A stretch of DNA of 64,000 bases from Paramuribaculum sp. GTDB lineage: Bacteria; Bacteroidota; Bacteroidia; Bacteroidales; Muribaculaceae. Each line of letters begins with the position of its first letter. The first letter of the stretch is position 1. Positions 45,341 through 54,576 of this stretch are shown piece after piece. The position numbers were made by a program, and so were the translations under genes. The stretch is from assembly GCA_022511125.1 (NCBI GenBank), contig JAFLSD010000010.1, positions 37,561-101,560 of the forward strand, written 5' to 3'. The notes under the pieces were generated by a model. The model was not told the origin of the DNA. It worked only from the letters and a program-made list of their open reading frames with translations, and did no database searches.

Positions 45341-46021
45341 ATGGAAACGAAAGATTTTTTTTGTAATAAGTTAATTTTAGTTTTGATAATGGCAGTGCTG
45401 ACGATGGCAGCGTGCAGTTCTAAACCTGAAATGACGGCCGAGGAGATAGCGGCTTACAATTGGATACCATCCGAAGTCGATACGAATCCGATAGTCGAAA
45501 GGCTTAGCGCAGAGGAAATCCAGGAGGATCGGACTCCTGTGGCTCGTGCATATAATTTTGTAAATGCCATCCTTAACTATGATGAGGAAGGAATGAAAAA
45601 GAATTTCACATTTGGGGATATGTGGACCGAGCAAGCGAATGCACAATATGGCAATTTTAAGGCTTTTGTTGATTCTGAATTTTCTGAAGGGAAACTCGGT
45701 ATCTTACCGTGGAAAGATCTCGTAGTAACAGGTGATTATGAGATAGTTCCAGTATTTGTTCAGGACGAATCGTACTATATAGAGGAAGGAAGTGAAATGC
45801 ACGGTTTCAATCAAGAGGTGCGTGGAGGTAAAATCTACTTGCCAGATGAAGATGAGTATAAAGAACCAACAATTCTGTGTCAAAAGGTTTATATCAAGTG
45901 TGTTCCTATTTCGGAAATCGGTTTAAAGGGGTTTCAGGACATAACTCGGATTGACGATACCAACGTGAAAGTGATAGTGAATTATATCGATGGAAAGTGG
46001 CGAATAACGGGTTTTAAATAA
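45341..46021 (+). CDS. Lipoprotein sharing its C-terminal domain with the Sel1 gene at 42386
   Basis: A 226-aa lipoprotein (signal ending VLTMAAC, likely lipidated Cys25). From residue 40 (YNWIPSEVDTNPIVERLSAE) to the end (FQDITRIDDTNVKVIVNYID) it aligns with the last 190 residues of the 42386 protein, with shared blocks such as SYYIE and GDYEIVPV. It lacks Sel1 repeats. Lipid anchoring suggests a membrane-bound version of the same module. Function unknown; the family may be specific to this group. Confidence 0.65.
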   Translation: METKDFFCNKLILVLIMAVLTMAACSSKPEMTAEEIAAYNWIPSEVDTNPIVERLSAEEIQEDRTPVARAYNFVNAILNYDEEGMKKNFTFGDMWTEQANAQYGNFKAFVDSEFSEGKLGILPWKDLVVTGDYEIVPVFVQDESYYIEEGSEMHGFNQEVRGGKIYLPDEDEYKEPTILCQKVYIKCVPISEIGLKGFQDITRIDDTNVKVIVNYIDGKWRITGFK

Positions 46022-46029
46022 ACGAGAAC

Positions 46030-46863
46030 ATGACAAATAAGTCGATATTGAGGATAGTGTTGGTTGTTGGGTTGTTGATAGTCGGAGGGTCGGCCATGTC
46101 GGCGCAGGGAATTGTACCACCTCCAAGCAAGCCCGCAACATCCACGCAAAGAGGCAAAACAAACACGAATCCTACCCGACCCTGTGTCCACCAAGAAAAG
46201 AAGATGTATAGTTATAGCGAGTTTGTCAATTCGGATTTCGGGAAATGGGTGAGTGAGCGAAATGTATTGCCATTCGTGATAACTGCTGATAAAAATGGGA
46301 AAATATCGAACCGCGACCGCCTCGATCTAATGTATCTTTCCAATTTAATAAATGTAGGTTTGATTAATTACATTACATTGGTTGGCATAAAGGCTTCTGA
46401 TAGTTTTAAGGGAGAGGTTGTTGATCTGCTAGTAGAATTTGAGTCAGCACGTGATAAAATAAATCCAATGGGCAATTGGGACGAATTTTCGAATTTCATA
46501 CCGGGTCCCGCGACTCAGATGATAGTATTCCAAACGATGTCGGATTTCCGACAGAGCCCGATAATGTTTGGTGAGAATTCAAGTGCGCTGACTGACGAAG
46601 CCAAGCTTCAGCTTTACATAATAGGGAAGAATATGAATTCACGTGAAAAGGAATGGTATGTGGAAGGATTTACGAATGGCGATACCGGCTCGGCTTCGTC
46701 TCATTATGCCATATCTCAGAAAAGAGCAGAAGCGGTAGCTAATTTTTTAGTGGATGAATGTAGGGTTCGCCAGGATAAACTGACGATAATGTCGTATGGA
46801 GACGAAACTCAGATATTTCCTAAAAGTGAATGGAATAATGTGGTTTTATTCGATGAAAAGTAA
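46030..46863 (+). CDS. SAQG-leader protein with a C-terminal OmpA-like peptidoglycan-binding domain
   Basis: A 277-aa exported protein. Leader: SILRIVLVVGLLIVGGSAMS, then AQGIVPPPSKPATSTQRGK. The middle part (about 50-175) is unrecognised. The C-terminal ~90 residues resemble OmpA/MotB domains: EGFTNGDTGSASSHYAISQ, then KRAEAVANFLVDECRV, and TIMSYGDETQIF. The Arg of the SQKRA motif is conserved; the loop has NGD instead of the usual TD. It probably binds peptidoglycan non-covalently and anchors the island proteins in the periplasm. The start is 9 bp after the previous stop. Confidence 0.75.
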   Translation: MTNKSILRIVLVVGLLIVGGSAMSAQGIVPPPSKPATSTQRGKTNTNPTRPCVHQEKKMYSYSEFVNSDFGKWVSERNVLPFVITADKNGKISNRDRLDLMYLSNLINVGLINYITLVGIKASDSFKGEVVDLLVEFESARDKINPMGNWDEFSNFIPGPATQMIVFQTMSDFRQSPIMFGENSSALTDEAKLQLYIIGKNMNSREKEWYVEGFTNGDTGSASSHYAISQKRAEAVANFLVDECRVRQDKLTIMSYGDETQIFPKSEWNNVVLFDEK

Positions 46864-46881
46864 AAAGGGTTGATAAAAATA

Positions 46882-47511
46882 ATGGTCAGGAATATTATGA
46901 AGATTGCGGTTTTCACAATGGTTTTGGTGATAGGGATATTGCTGATAGGGAACATAGAGGTATCGGCGCAGGGAATTGTGCGACCTCCGAAGAAAGAACA
47001 GCCAAAGGTCGATCATATTACAAGTAATGAAGATCGGAGCGGTGAGAATATAAAAACAGAAGATATAAGGCAGCTTTTACAACATTTTCATTACCGACCG
47101 AAGGTTTTTTTTAGTTGTAAAACAGATATTTTTGGAGAAACTGAACCTATCATAATAAATGAGTTTAAGCGTGAGGAAAAGTTTGACAGTTTTGACATAG
47201 TAACTTATTTTAACCAAGCCGATTTAAAAATAAATTTAGAATTCAAAGCTGAGGAGAACGGTATAGAACTGGTGGAAAATACAAAGAATTATAAAGCTGC
47301 TGTCTATGCGTCAATGTTTGAGGAAAGTTTTTTAGGTGGAACTTCTCAATCCATGACAATGCAGATTGGAATGAGCACTATCAGTTACAAAGAAGCAGCA
47401 CTAACAGTTTACAAAAAGATGAAAAATGATTTTAACAAAAGGATAAAAGATTGCATTAAGCATCATATATGGGTTAAACTATTAAGAGATTCTAAAAATG
47501 GCAACCATTAG
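46882..47511 (+). CDS. SAQG-leader secreted protein of unknown fold
   Basis: A 209-aa exported protein. The signal peptide MKIAVFTMVLVIGILLIGNI leads to EVSAQGIVRPPKKEQPKVDH, matching the shared leader. ATG at 46882 or 46897 fits; a TTG at 46870 is less likely. The body includes FFSCKTDIFGETEPIIINEF and LKINLEFKAEENGIELVE; no family is recognised. It is 18 bp after the OmpA-like gene. Confidence 0.55.
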   Translation: MVRNIMKIAVFTMVLVIGILLIGNIEVSAQGIVRPPKKEQPKVDHITSNEDRSGENIKTEDIRQLLQHFHYRPKVFFSCKTDIFGETEPIIINEFKREEKFDSFDIVTYFNQADLKINLEFKAEENGIELVENTKNYKAAVYASMFEESFLGGTSQSMTMQIGMSTISYKEAALTVYKKMKNDFNKRIKDCIKHHIWVKLLRDSKNGNH

Positions 47512-47601
47512 ACAGAAAAATAAATAAAAAAATATTATAAAGACAGCTATTTATGATTAATTTGAAATAAAAATAGGTTAAACGTATTATTGCGGAATGG
47601 T

Positions 47602-49356
47602 ATGGTGACAGCGGATGACATAGAAAGGGCATATAGGGAGGGAGATTATGGAAGATGCCTTAAATTGGCTAAAGAGATAATCGAAGATCCAAGAGCGCAG
47701 TGTGTCTTGGGAATGCTCTATGCCAATGGACACGGAGTCAAGCAGGATTACGTTGAAGCAGCGAAATGGTTTCGGAAATCAGCGGAGCAAGGAGATGCTA
47801 CAGCGCAGAATAAATTGGGATGGTTATATGAAAATGGATATGGTGTGGCATATGATTATGCTGAGGCCGCGAAATGGTATAGTAAGTCAGCTGAACAAGG
47901 GGATGCAGAAGCACAATGCAATATAGGAAGTATGTATCGGGGTGGCTGGGGAGTGTCGAGGGATTATATTGAGGCCGTGAAATGGTTTAGGAAATCTGCA
48001 GAACAGGGAAATGCAGATGGACAATTTAAATTAGGGGTGATGTATAATAATGGAATGGGAGTGGATCAAAATTCAGTTATGGCAGCAACCTGGATTCGTA
48101 AATCAGCGATGCAGGGTTTTGCGACAGCGCAGCATTATTTAGGTGACATGTATCAACATGGGACAGGTGTAACAAGAGATTCTGAAATGGGAGTGAGATG
48201 GTATATAAAAGCAGCAGAACAAGGACATGCACTTTCACAATATAAATTGGGAGCAATGTACTTCAACGGAGAGTCGGTACAGCAAGATTATGCCAAGGCT
48301 CTAATTTATTTCAAAGAATTAGCCGATCAAGGAAGAGCAAAAGGAGAGTATTATTTAGGAATAATGTATCAATACGGTTATGGGATTGAGGAGGATATCC
48401 TTGAAGCGGCGAAATGGTATAAGAAAGCAGCGAGTCAAGGCTATAAGGAAGCTCAAATGAAGTTGGCAAGTATGTATAATAATGGTTTAGGTGTAAAGAG
48501 AAATTATGCGGAAGCAGTGCTATGGTTATATAAAGCGGCCGACAGAGGGTATGCACCGGCACAGTATTGTTTGGGTAATAGGTATTATAATGGTTATATA
48601 GTTTGTCAGGATTATGTTGAGGCTCTGATATGGTTTCGGAAGGCGGCTGAACAGGGAGATTCATTCGGGCAAAATCGTTTGGGCGAAATGTATGAAAAAG
48701 GGATTGGGGTAGAACAAGATTATAGCGAGGCATTAAAGTGGTATCGTAAATCAGCGGAACAGGGGAACGCGGATGCACAGAAGGCGTTGGCCGATATGTT
48801 TTATGATGGGGTAGGTGTAACCCAAGATTATAAAGAGGCTGTGAATTGGTATCGAAAATCGGCGGAACAGGGTAACGCGAGTGCGCAGTATTTCCTGGGA
48901 AGGATGTATGAAACGGGGAAAGGAGCTCCCTTAGATTATGCAGAGGCTGTGAAATGGTATCAGAAATCAGCAGAGCAAGGGAACACCACTGGACAGTTTA
49001 ATTTAGGTATAATGTATCAATACGGCTTGGGAGTGTCGAAGGATTATATTGAAGCCGTGAAATGGTACCGTAAATCGGCGGAACAGGGAGATTCATTCGG
49101 GCAGAATCGTTTGGGCGAAATGTACGAAAACGGTTTTGGATTGGAACAGGATTATATTATGGCGGTGGAATGTTATCGAAAATCTGCCGAACAGGATAAT
49201 TCATGGGGTCAGTATAATTTAGGCAAAATGTATGAGAAAGGTCAAGGTGTGCCTCAAGATTATAGCGTAGCCGCGAAATGGTATCGTAAATCAGCGGAGC
49301 AAGGAAATGAGGATGCAGTAGAGGCTTTGAAGCGATTAGGTGAATGGGGAGAATAG
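47602..49356 (+). CDS. Large Sel1-repeat protein without a signal peptide
   Basis: A 584-aa protein with about 15 Sel1-like repeats of 36 residues over almost its entire length (for example DYIEAVKWFRKSAEQGNADG). It starts MVTADDIERAYREGDYGRCL, homologous to the mature part of the 41482 protein just after the linker, but no leader of the SAQG type is encoded upstream; a TTG at 47590 adds only four residues. It may be cytoplasmic, exported by another route, or have lost its leader. It is the last gene of the island, before a strong bidirectional terminator. Confidence 0.75.
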   Translation: MVTADDIERAYREGDYGRCLKLAKEIIEDPRAQCVLGMLYANGHGVKQDYVEAAKWFRKSAEQGDATAQNKLGWLYENGYGVAYDYAEAAKWYSKSAEQGDAEAQCNIGSMYRGGWGVSRDYIEAVKWFRKSAEQGNADGQFKLGVMYNNGMGVDQNSVMAATWIRKSAMQGFATAQHYLGDMYQHGTGVTRDSEMGVRWYIKAAEQGHALSQYKLGAMYFNGESVQQDYAKALIYFKELADQGRAKGEYYLGIMYQYGYGIEEDILEAAKWYKKAASQGYKEAQMKLASMYNNGLGVKRNYAEAVLWLYKAADRGYAPAQYCLGNRYYNGYIVCQDYVEALIWFRKAAEQGDSFGQNRLGEMYEKGIGVEQDYSEALKWYRKSAEQGNADAQKALADMFYDGVGVTQDYKEAVNWYRKSAEQGNASAQYFLGRMYETGKGAPLDYAEAVKWYQKSAEQGNTTGQFNLGIMYQYGLGVSKDYIEAVKWYRKSAEQGDSFGQNRLGEMYENGFGLEQDYIMAVECYRKSAEQDNSWGQYNLGKMYEKGQGVPQDYSVAAKWYRKSAEQGNEDAVEALKRLGEWGE

Positions 49357-49462
49357 TGCGGTAAAAGTAGTAATAATGGAAAAAATCGAAAATTTGCAAA
49401 GAATATTGTTAATAGCCTGATTATAGGAATGTTGAGATGAGGGGTTGGGGCGATAAGGTTGA

Positions 49463-49501
49463 AAAAATATCGGTAATTTTTGCAAAATTACCGATATTTT
49501 T
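49463..49501. terminator. Bidirectional terminator between the island and ilvA
   Basis: Perfect 18-bp stem: left arm AAAAATATCGGTAATTTT (49463-49480), right arm 49484-49501, with a 3-nt loop. T runs on both strands serve the island end (plus) and ilvA (minus). Confidence 0.85.
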
Positions 49502-49523
49502 AGGATGATTGATCGCGGTCTGA

Positions 49524-50729
49524 TTAGTCTTTCATGACTTCGAAGCCGCGGTTTTTGAGTTCTTTCTTGATGAGGGTGATGTGCTGGTTGTTTCTCGTTT
49601 CCATTTCGACACGGAGCGTACAGCCATTGATTTGGGTGTGGCTTGAATTGCGTTCGTGGCGAACGGAAAGAATGTTGGCTCCCATAGCTCCAATTATTCC
49701 GCAGACTTCGGCGAGCTGACCGGGTTTGTCGGAGAGGTTGATGCTGATGGTAGCGTCGCGTCCGCTCTTTACGAGACCTCGTGTGATCACTCGGTTGAGT
49801 GAAGTTACGTCGATATTGCCACCGCTGACGATACAAACGACCTTTTTGCCGGCCATCGGAATTTTGTCGAACATAGCAGCGGCCACCGACACAGCTCCGG
49901 CACCTTCAGCCACGAGCTTCTGCTGCTCGATAAGCTTAAGGATGGCAGCGGCGATCTCATCGTCGGAAACCGTTACGACTTCATCGACATATTGCTTGCA
50001 AAGGTCGTAGGTCAACGAGCCCGGTTCTTTCACAGCAATACCATCGGCGATTGTAGCCACCGAGTCGAGATGGACTCTCTGGCCGTCTTTGAGCGAGTTG
50101 ACCATCGATGGCGCACCTTCAGCCTGAACGCCGTAAACCTTCACGTTGGGATTCAAAGTCTTGATAGCGAATGCAACACCGGCGATAAGTCCACCTCCAC
50201 CGACCGGACAGATCACTATATCGACATCAGGCATTTCCTCGAGTATCTCAAGCCCGATAGTTCCCTGACCTGCGATAACCTTGGGGTCGTTGAAGGGATG
50301 GATGAGAGTATAGCCGTGTTCTTTCTGTAGTTCGAGTGCCTTGTTGTAGGCATCGTCGTAGACTCCCTGCACCATGCATACTTCGGCTCCTAGCGCTTTG
50401 GTAGCCTCAACTTTCGAAATGGGTGCACCTGCAGGCAGGCATATGAGCGATTTGATACCGTTGGCAGTGGCACTGAGAGCCACACCCTGCGCATGGTTTC
50501 CTGCCGAACAGGCTATCACGCCTCTTTCTCTCTCTTCCGGGGTGAGTTGGGAGATTTTGTAGTATGCTCCACGTAATTTGAAGGCTCCCGTGTACTGAAG
50601 ATTTTCAGGTTTGAGGTATACTTTCGCCTGAGGATTTATTTTAGTCGGTCCGATGAGCAACGGATGGCGAGCCACATCCCTTAGTACTTTGGCGGCATTG
50701 AACACTTCCGCGATTTCAAGTTCTGCCAT
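49524..50729 (-). CDS. ilvA: Threonine ammonia-lyase (threonine dehydratase) with ACT domain
   Basis: A 401-aa PLP enzyme converting threonine to 2-oxobutyrate and ammonia, the first step towards isoleucine. The PLP lysine is in TGAFKLRGAYYK (Lys51), the substrate Ser region is SAGNHAQGVA near 75, and the Gly-rich phosphate loop is GGGGLIAGVA near 185. The C-terminal ~75 residues form one ACT domain (DKPGQLAEVCGIIGAMGANI). This is the shorter TdcB-like form with a single ACT, as in many Bacteroidetes. Divergent from maeB, with a -7 box on each strand. Confidence 0.93.
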   Translation of the reverse strand: MAELEIAEVFNAAKVLRDVARHPLLIGPTKINPQAKVYLKPENLQYTGAFKLRGAYYKISQLTPEERERGVIACSAGNHAQGVALSATANGIKSLICLPAGAPISKVEATKALGAEVCMVQGVYDDAYNKALELQKEHGYTLIHPFNDPKVIAGQGTIGLEILEEMPDVDIVICPVGGGGLIAGVAFAIKTLNPNVKVYGVQAEGAPSMVNSLKDGQRVHLDSVATIADGIAVKEPGSLTYDLCKQYVDEVVTVSDDEIAAAILKLIEQQKLVAEGAGAVSVAAAMFDKIPMAGKKVVCIVSGGNIDVTSLNRVITRGLVKSGRDATISINLSDKPGQLAEVCGIIGAMGANILSVRHERNSSHTQINGCTLRVEMETRNNQHITLIKKELKNRGFEVMKD

Positions 50730-50784
50730 GGCTTTAAGATTATTTTGTTTTTAAGGTGGTTTATTTATGTTATTTCGATAGTGG

Positions 50785-50811
50785 CAAAGGTACAAATTAT
50801 TTGTAAATTTG
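50785..50811. promoter_or_regulatory. Overlapping divergent -7 boxes of ilvA and maeB
   Basis: Minus-strand TACCTTTG (50792-50785) for ilvA and plus-strand TAAATTTG (50804-50811) for maeB, only 11 bp apart, so the two genes are probably transcribed in competition. Confidence 0.5.
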
Positions 50812-50861
50812 CAGACACAACAAAGTAAATCATTAACTGAAGCCATTAAATTTCAAAGAAT

Positions 50862-53153
50862 ATGTCGACCGTAACCAAAGAAGCAGCCCTTGAGTATCAT
50901 CGTCAGGGCAAGCCGGGCAAAATAGAAGTAGTGCCAACAAAGCCTTATTCCACTCAACATGATCTTGCGTTAGCCTATTCTCCGGGCGTGGCTTATCCAT
51001 GCAAGGAAATAGAAGAAAATCCGCGAGATGCTTACGAATATACCGATAAAGGCAACTTAGTGGCTGTGATATCCAACGGCACGGCTGTGCTGGGTCTCGG
51101 CGATATCGGCCCACTTGCCGGAAAGCCGGTGATGGAAGGTAAGGCGCTGTTGTTTAAGATTTTCGCAGGTCTCGATTGTTTCGATATAGAAGTGGCTGAA
51201 AAAGATCCTGACAAATTCGTTCAGATAGTCAAGGCTATATCCCCCACATTCGGTGGAATCAATCTTGAAGATATAAAAGCTCCCGAATGTTTCGAGATAG
51301 AACGCAGGCTTAAAGAGGAATGCGATATACCGGTGATGCACGACGACCAGCATGGTACGGCTATCATATCCGCAGCAGGTCTGCTCAACGCTCTCGAAAT
51401 ACAAGGAAAAAAGATTGAAGAAATCAGTCTGGTAGTCAATGGAGCCGGTGCGGCAGCTGTGTCCTGTACCCGTCTTTATATTGCCTTGGGAGTTAGAAAA
51501 GAGAATGTAGTGATGTGTGACTCCAAGGGGGTTCTGACTACGTCGCGCACCGATCTGAACCAACAGAAGAGAGAGTTTGCAACCGACAAACCGATAACTA
51601 CATTGGCCGAAGCTATGAAAGGCGCTGATGTTTTTCTGGGACTTTCTGTTAAAGATGTCGTGACAACCGAAATGGTGCAATCCATGGCTCCGAAACCGAT
51701 TGTATTCGCCTTAGCGAATCCCGATCCGGAAATTTCGTATGAAAAGGCTATGGAATCACGTCCTGATCTGATCTTCGCTACCGGACGTTCCGACTATCCG
51801 AACCAAATAAACAACGTTCTCGGTTTTCCATATATTTTCCGTGGCGCTCTTGATTCGGAAGCTACGGTTATCAACGAAGATATGAAACTATCCGCAGTCA
51901 GAGCGATAGCCGATCTGGCCAAGAAGCCCGTTCCGACGATAGTAAACGCAGCTTACAATATGACCGATCTCAAATTCGGCCGTGATTATATACTGCCCAA
52001 ACCTCTTGATCCGCGTTTGCTCACGGCGGTAGCCCCAGCCGTGGCTCTCGGGGCTATGGAAAGCGGAGTGTCACGCAGACCTATAACCGACTGGGAGGCA
52101 TATAAAGAAAAACTCCGTAAGCTGATGGGCTATGACAACAAGCTAACCCGCAGGCTTGCAGAAGAAGCCAAGGCGCACCCGAAACGAGTGGTGTTCGGCG
52201 AAGCTAATACCGATAATATGCTGAAAGCGGCGGTAATGGGATATAAAGAGGGTATTCTCGTGCCGGTACTTCTCGGTAACGAAGAGATGATTCAGAAACG
52301 CGCAGACCGTTTGGGAATAGATATTTCGGGAATTGAAATAGTCAATCTGCGCCATGACCGCGAGGATAACCGTCGCCGCCGTTATGCACGGAAGCTTGCC
52401 GAAAAGCATCAGCGTAAGGGTCTTACTCCTGCAGAAGCTCTCGAAAAGATGTTCGACCGAAATTATTTCGGCATGATGATGGTGGAAACAGGAGATGCCG
52501 ATGCTTTCCTTGGAGGCACATATTCAGCAGTAAACAAAACAGACCGAATCGCGGAAGAAGTTGTCGGAATCCGTCCGTCTTACAACCATTTCGCCACGTT
52601 ACATATCATTTCAACCAAACGCGGTACGTTCTTTATCGCCGACACCCAGATCAATAAAAATCCGGATGCAGATACTCTCACTGATATAGCTCGACTGACA
52701 CGTAATTCTGTAGAATATTTCGCTCATGATCCCGTGATAGCGATGCTCTCATACAGCAACTTTGGTTCGGCAACAGAAAAGGAGCCTGAAAACGTGCGTA
52801 ATGCAGTAGCTAAAATGCATGAGTTGTATCCGGATCTTGCCATTGACGGTGAAATGGCTCTGAACGTTGCTCTGAACAAAGAAGTGAGGGACGAGACTTA
52901 TCCTTTCAACCGTCTGAAGGGAAAAGATGTCAACACTCTTATTTTCCCAAATCTCGCATCCGCTTCGACTGCTTACCGTATGATGCTCGAAATGGGGCTT
53001 GGAGAAGCGATAGGTCCGATACAGATGGGTCTGAACAAGCCTGTTCACTTCATAGCTGTCAATGCTCCGGTACGCGACATCGTAAATCTGGCCACAATCG
53101 CCTCGCTCGACGCAGCCGTGCTTGAACGAACAGGCGGAACACAAGATAAATAA
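50862..53153 (+). CDS. maeB: NADP-dependent malic enzyme with C-terminal phosphotransacetylase-like domain
   Basis: A 763-aa protein. The malic enzyme half (about 1-430) has the substrate/metal region [13 protein letters not shown] near 26, [20 protein letters not shown] near 160 and the NAD(P)-binding [20 protein letters not shown] near 190. The C-terminal half (about 440-763) is a phosphotransacetylase-like domain ([20 protein letters not shown] and so on), typical of the long maeB form, in which it is regulatory and binds acetyl-CoA. It converts malate to pyruvate and CO2 with NADP. The next gene starts 3 bp after its stop. Confidence 0.93.
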   Translation: MSTVTKEAALEYHRQGKPGKIEVVPTKPYSTQHDLALAYSPGVAYPCKEIEENPRDAYEYTDKGNLVAVISNGTAVLGLGDIGPLAGKPVMEGKALLFKIFAGLDCFDIEVAEKDPDKFVQIVKAISPTFGGINLEDIKAPECFEIERRLKEECDIPVMHDDQHGTAIISAAGLLNALEIQGKKIEEISLVVNGAGAAAVSCTRLYIALGVRKENVVMCDSKGVLTTSRTDLNQQKREFATDKPITTLAEAMKGADVFLGLSVKDVVTTEMVQSMAPKPIVFALANPDPEISYEKAMESRPDLIFATGRSDYPNQINNVLGFPYIFRGALDSEATVINEDMKLSAVRAIADLAKKPVPTIVNAAYNMTDLKFGRDYILPKPLDPRLLTAVAPAVALGAMESGVSRRPITDWEAYKEKLRKLMGYDNKLTRRLAEEAKAHPKRVVFGEANTDNMLKAAVMGYKEGILVPVLLGNEEMIQKRADRLGIDISGIEIVNLRHDREDNRRRRYARKLAEKHQRKGLTPAEALEKMFDRNYFGMMMVETGDADAFLGGTYSAVNKTDRIAEEVVGIRPSYNHFATLHIISTKRGTFFIADTQINKNPDADTLTDIARLTRNSVEYFAHDPVIAMLSYSNFGSATEKEPENVRNAVAKMHELYPDLAIDGEMALNVALNKEVRDETYPFNRLKGKDVNTLIFPNLASASTAYRMMLEMGLGEAIGPIQMGLNKPVHFIAVNAPVRDIVNLATIASLDAAVLERTGGTQDK

Positions 53154-53156
53154 ACA

Positions 53157-54569
53157 ATGAAAAAAATCCGCGATATGAAATTAAAAATATTTTTAGCAAT
53201 AATTTTCTTAGGAATAGGTTCGACATTTTTAGGTAACGCTCAGGCCAGATATGTGTTTTATTTTATCGGCGACGGAATGGGGATGGGTCAGATATCGGCG
53301 GCCCAAGGATATACAAGAGTCATACATGGTTCTGATAGCCTTCTACCCATGATGAAAATGGATGTGGCCTCTTTCGCCACTACGCATTCGGCCTCTTCGC
53401 CTATAACGGATTCGGCAGCAGCCGGAACAGCTCTGTCGACAGGAGCGAAAACCAAAAACGGAATGCTCGGAATGAATGGCGATACTTTGGAAGTGATATC
53501 GATAGCGCGTATCCTCAAAGATAAAGGTAACTTCGGAGTAGGCTTGATAACTACCGTAGCTCCCGACGATGCCACTCCAGCCGCATTTTACGCTCATGTG
53601 CCGCATAGAAGTATGTTTTATGAAATAGGCAAACAAATGGCTGAAAGCGGATATGAATTCATTGCCGGGGCAAATCTGAGAGGCGCGAAAGATAAAGAGG
53701 GAAAACCAAATGATCTTATAGGGTATTTCAAAAATAACGGTGTGACAATTGTTAGAGGTATGGACGGTGTTGCTAATCTTGAAGCTGACCGGATATTACT
53801 TCTTAGTCCGGACACGATAACGTTGAATGATGTCGGTTATACAATCGATTCTATTCCCGGCGCTCTAACTCTTCCTGCAATGACTCGAGCAGGCATACAA
53901 CATTTGCAATCAAAAAGTCCCGAACGTTTTTTCATGATGGTTGAAGGAGGAAGTATCGATCATGCTGGTCATGCCAACGATGCGGCAGCAGCCGTGATGG
54001 AAACATTAAATTTCAATGAAGCACTGGCTTTAGCTCTTGAGTTCTATAACCAGCACCCCGACGAAACGCTGATAGTAGTTACTGCCGACCATGAAACAGG
54101 AGGCCTCGGTATGGGTACGCCGACATTGGGATATTGGCAACAGTTGGACAGACTGAAACATGTTACAATGTCGAAGGACAGTTTCTCTAATTGGATCAAA
54201 CAATTCATCAACGATGAGAAAAATCCAGGTTGGGACGAAATGAAATCGGCCTTGAATGAAAAGATGGGATTGTTCAGAGTATTCCCCGTTTCAGAAAATG
54301 AAGAAGCAATGCTGGCTCAAAGATTAGATGCAATAAAGACGAATCTAAACGGTGATGACAAACAGGCTCTAAACCGAAGTTTCAGCGGATTCAGGGAATT
54401 AGTTTTTTCAATCATTTCCCGTCAGAGCGGTATAGGTTGGACAACGGGTGACCACACGGGTGCCGTCGTGCCGGTATTTGCTATCGGTGTCGGTTCGGAA
54501 AAATTTAACGGTCCGTTAGACAACACCCAAATACCGATCAGGATTCTTGAAGCTACAGGTGTGAAGTAA
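53157..54569 (+). CDS. Alkaline phosphatase (PhoA-type)
   Basis: A 470-aa exported metallo-enzyme releasing phosphate from organic monoesters. A signal peptide (IFLAIIFLGIGSTFLGNAQ) leads to a Gln-free mature start near ARYVFYF; the ATG at 53175 would also work. Metal and catalytic motifs are GDGMGMGQI, SPITDSAAAGTALSTGAK (nucleophile Ser in DSAAAG), GGSIDHAGHANDAAA, TADHETGGLG and GDHTGAVVPVFAIG. Length is normal. It starts 3 bp after maeB and is 7 bp ahead of a lipoprotein gene, so a phosphate link to the next genes is possible. Confidence 0.9.
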   Translation: MKKIRDMKLKIFLAIIFLGIGSTFLGNAQARYVFYFIGDGMGMGQISAAQGYTRVIHGSDSLLPMMKMDVASFATTHSASSPITDSAAAGTALSTGAKTKNGMLGMNGDTLEVISIARILKDKGNFGVGLITTVAPDDATPAAFYAHVPHRSMFYEIGKQMAESGYEFIAGANLRGAKDKEGKPNDLIGYFKNNGVTIVRGMDGVANLEADRILLLSPDTITLNDVGYTIDSIPGALTLPAMTRAGIQHLQSKSPERFFMMVEGGSIDHAGHANDAAAAVMETLNFNEALALALEFYNQHPDETLIVVTADHETGGLGMGTPTLGYWQQLDRLKHVTMSKDSFSNWIKQFINDEKNPGWDEMKSALNEKMGLFRVFPVSENEEAMLAQRLDAIKTNLNGDDKQALNRSFSGFRELVFSIISRQSGIGWTTGDHTGAVVPVFAIGVGSEKFNGPLDNTQIPIRILEATGVK

Positions 54570-54576
54570 TCAAAAA

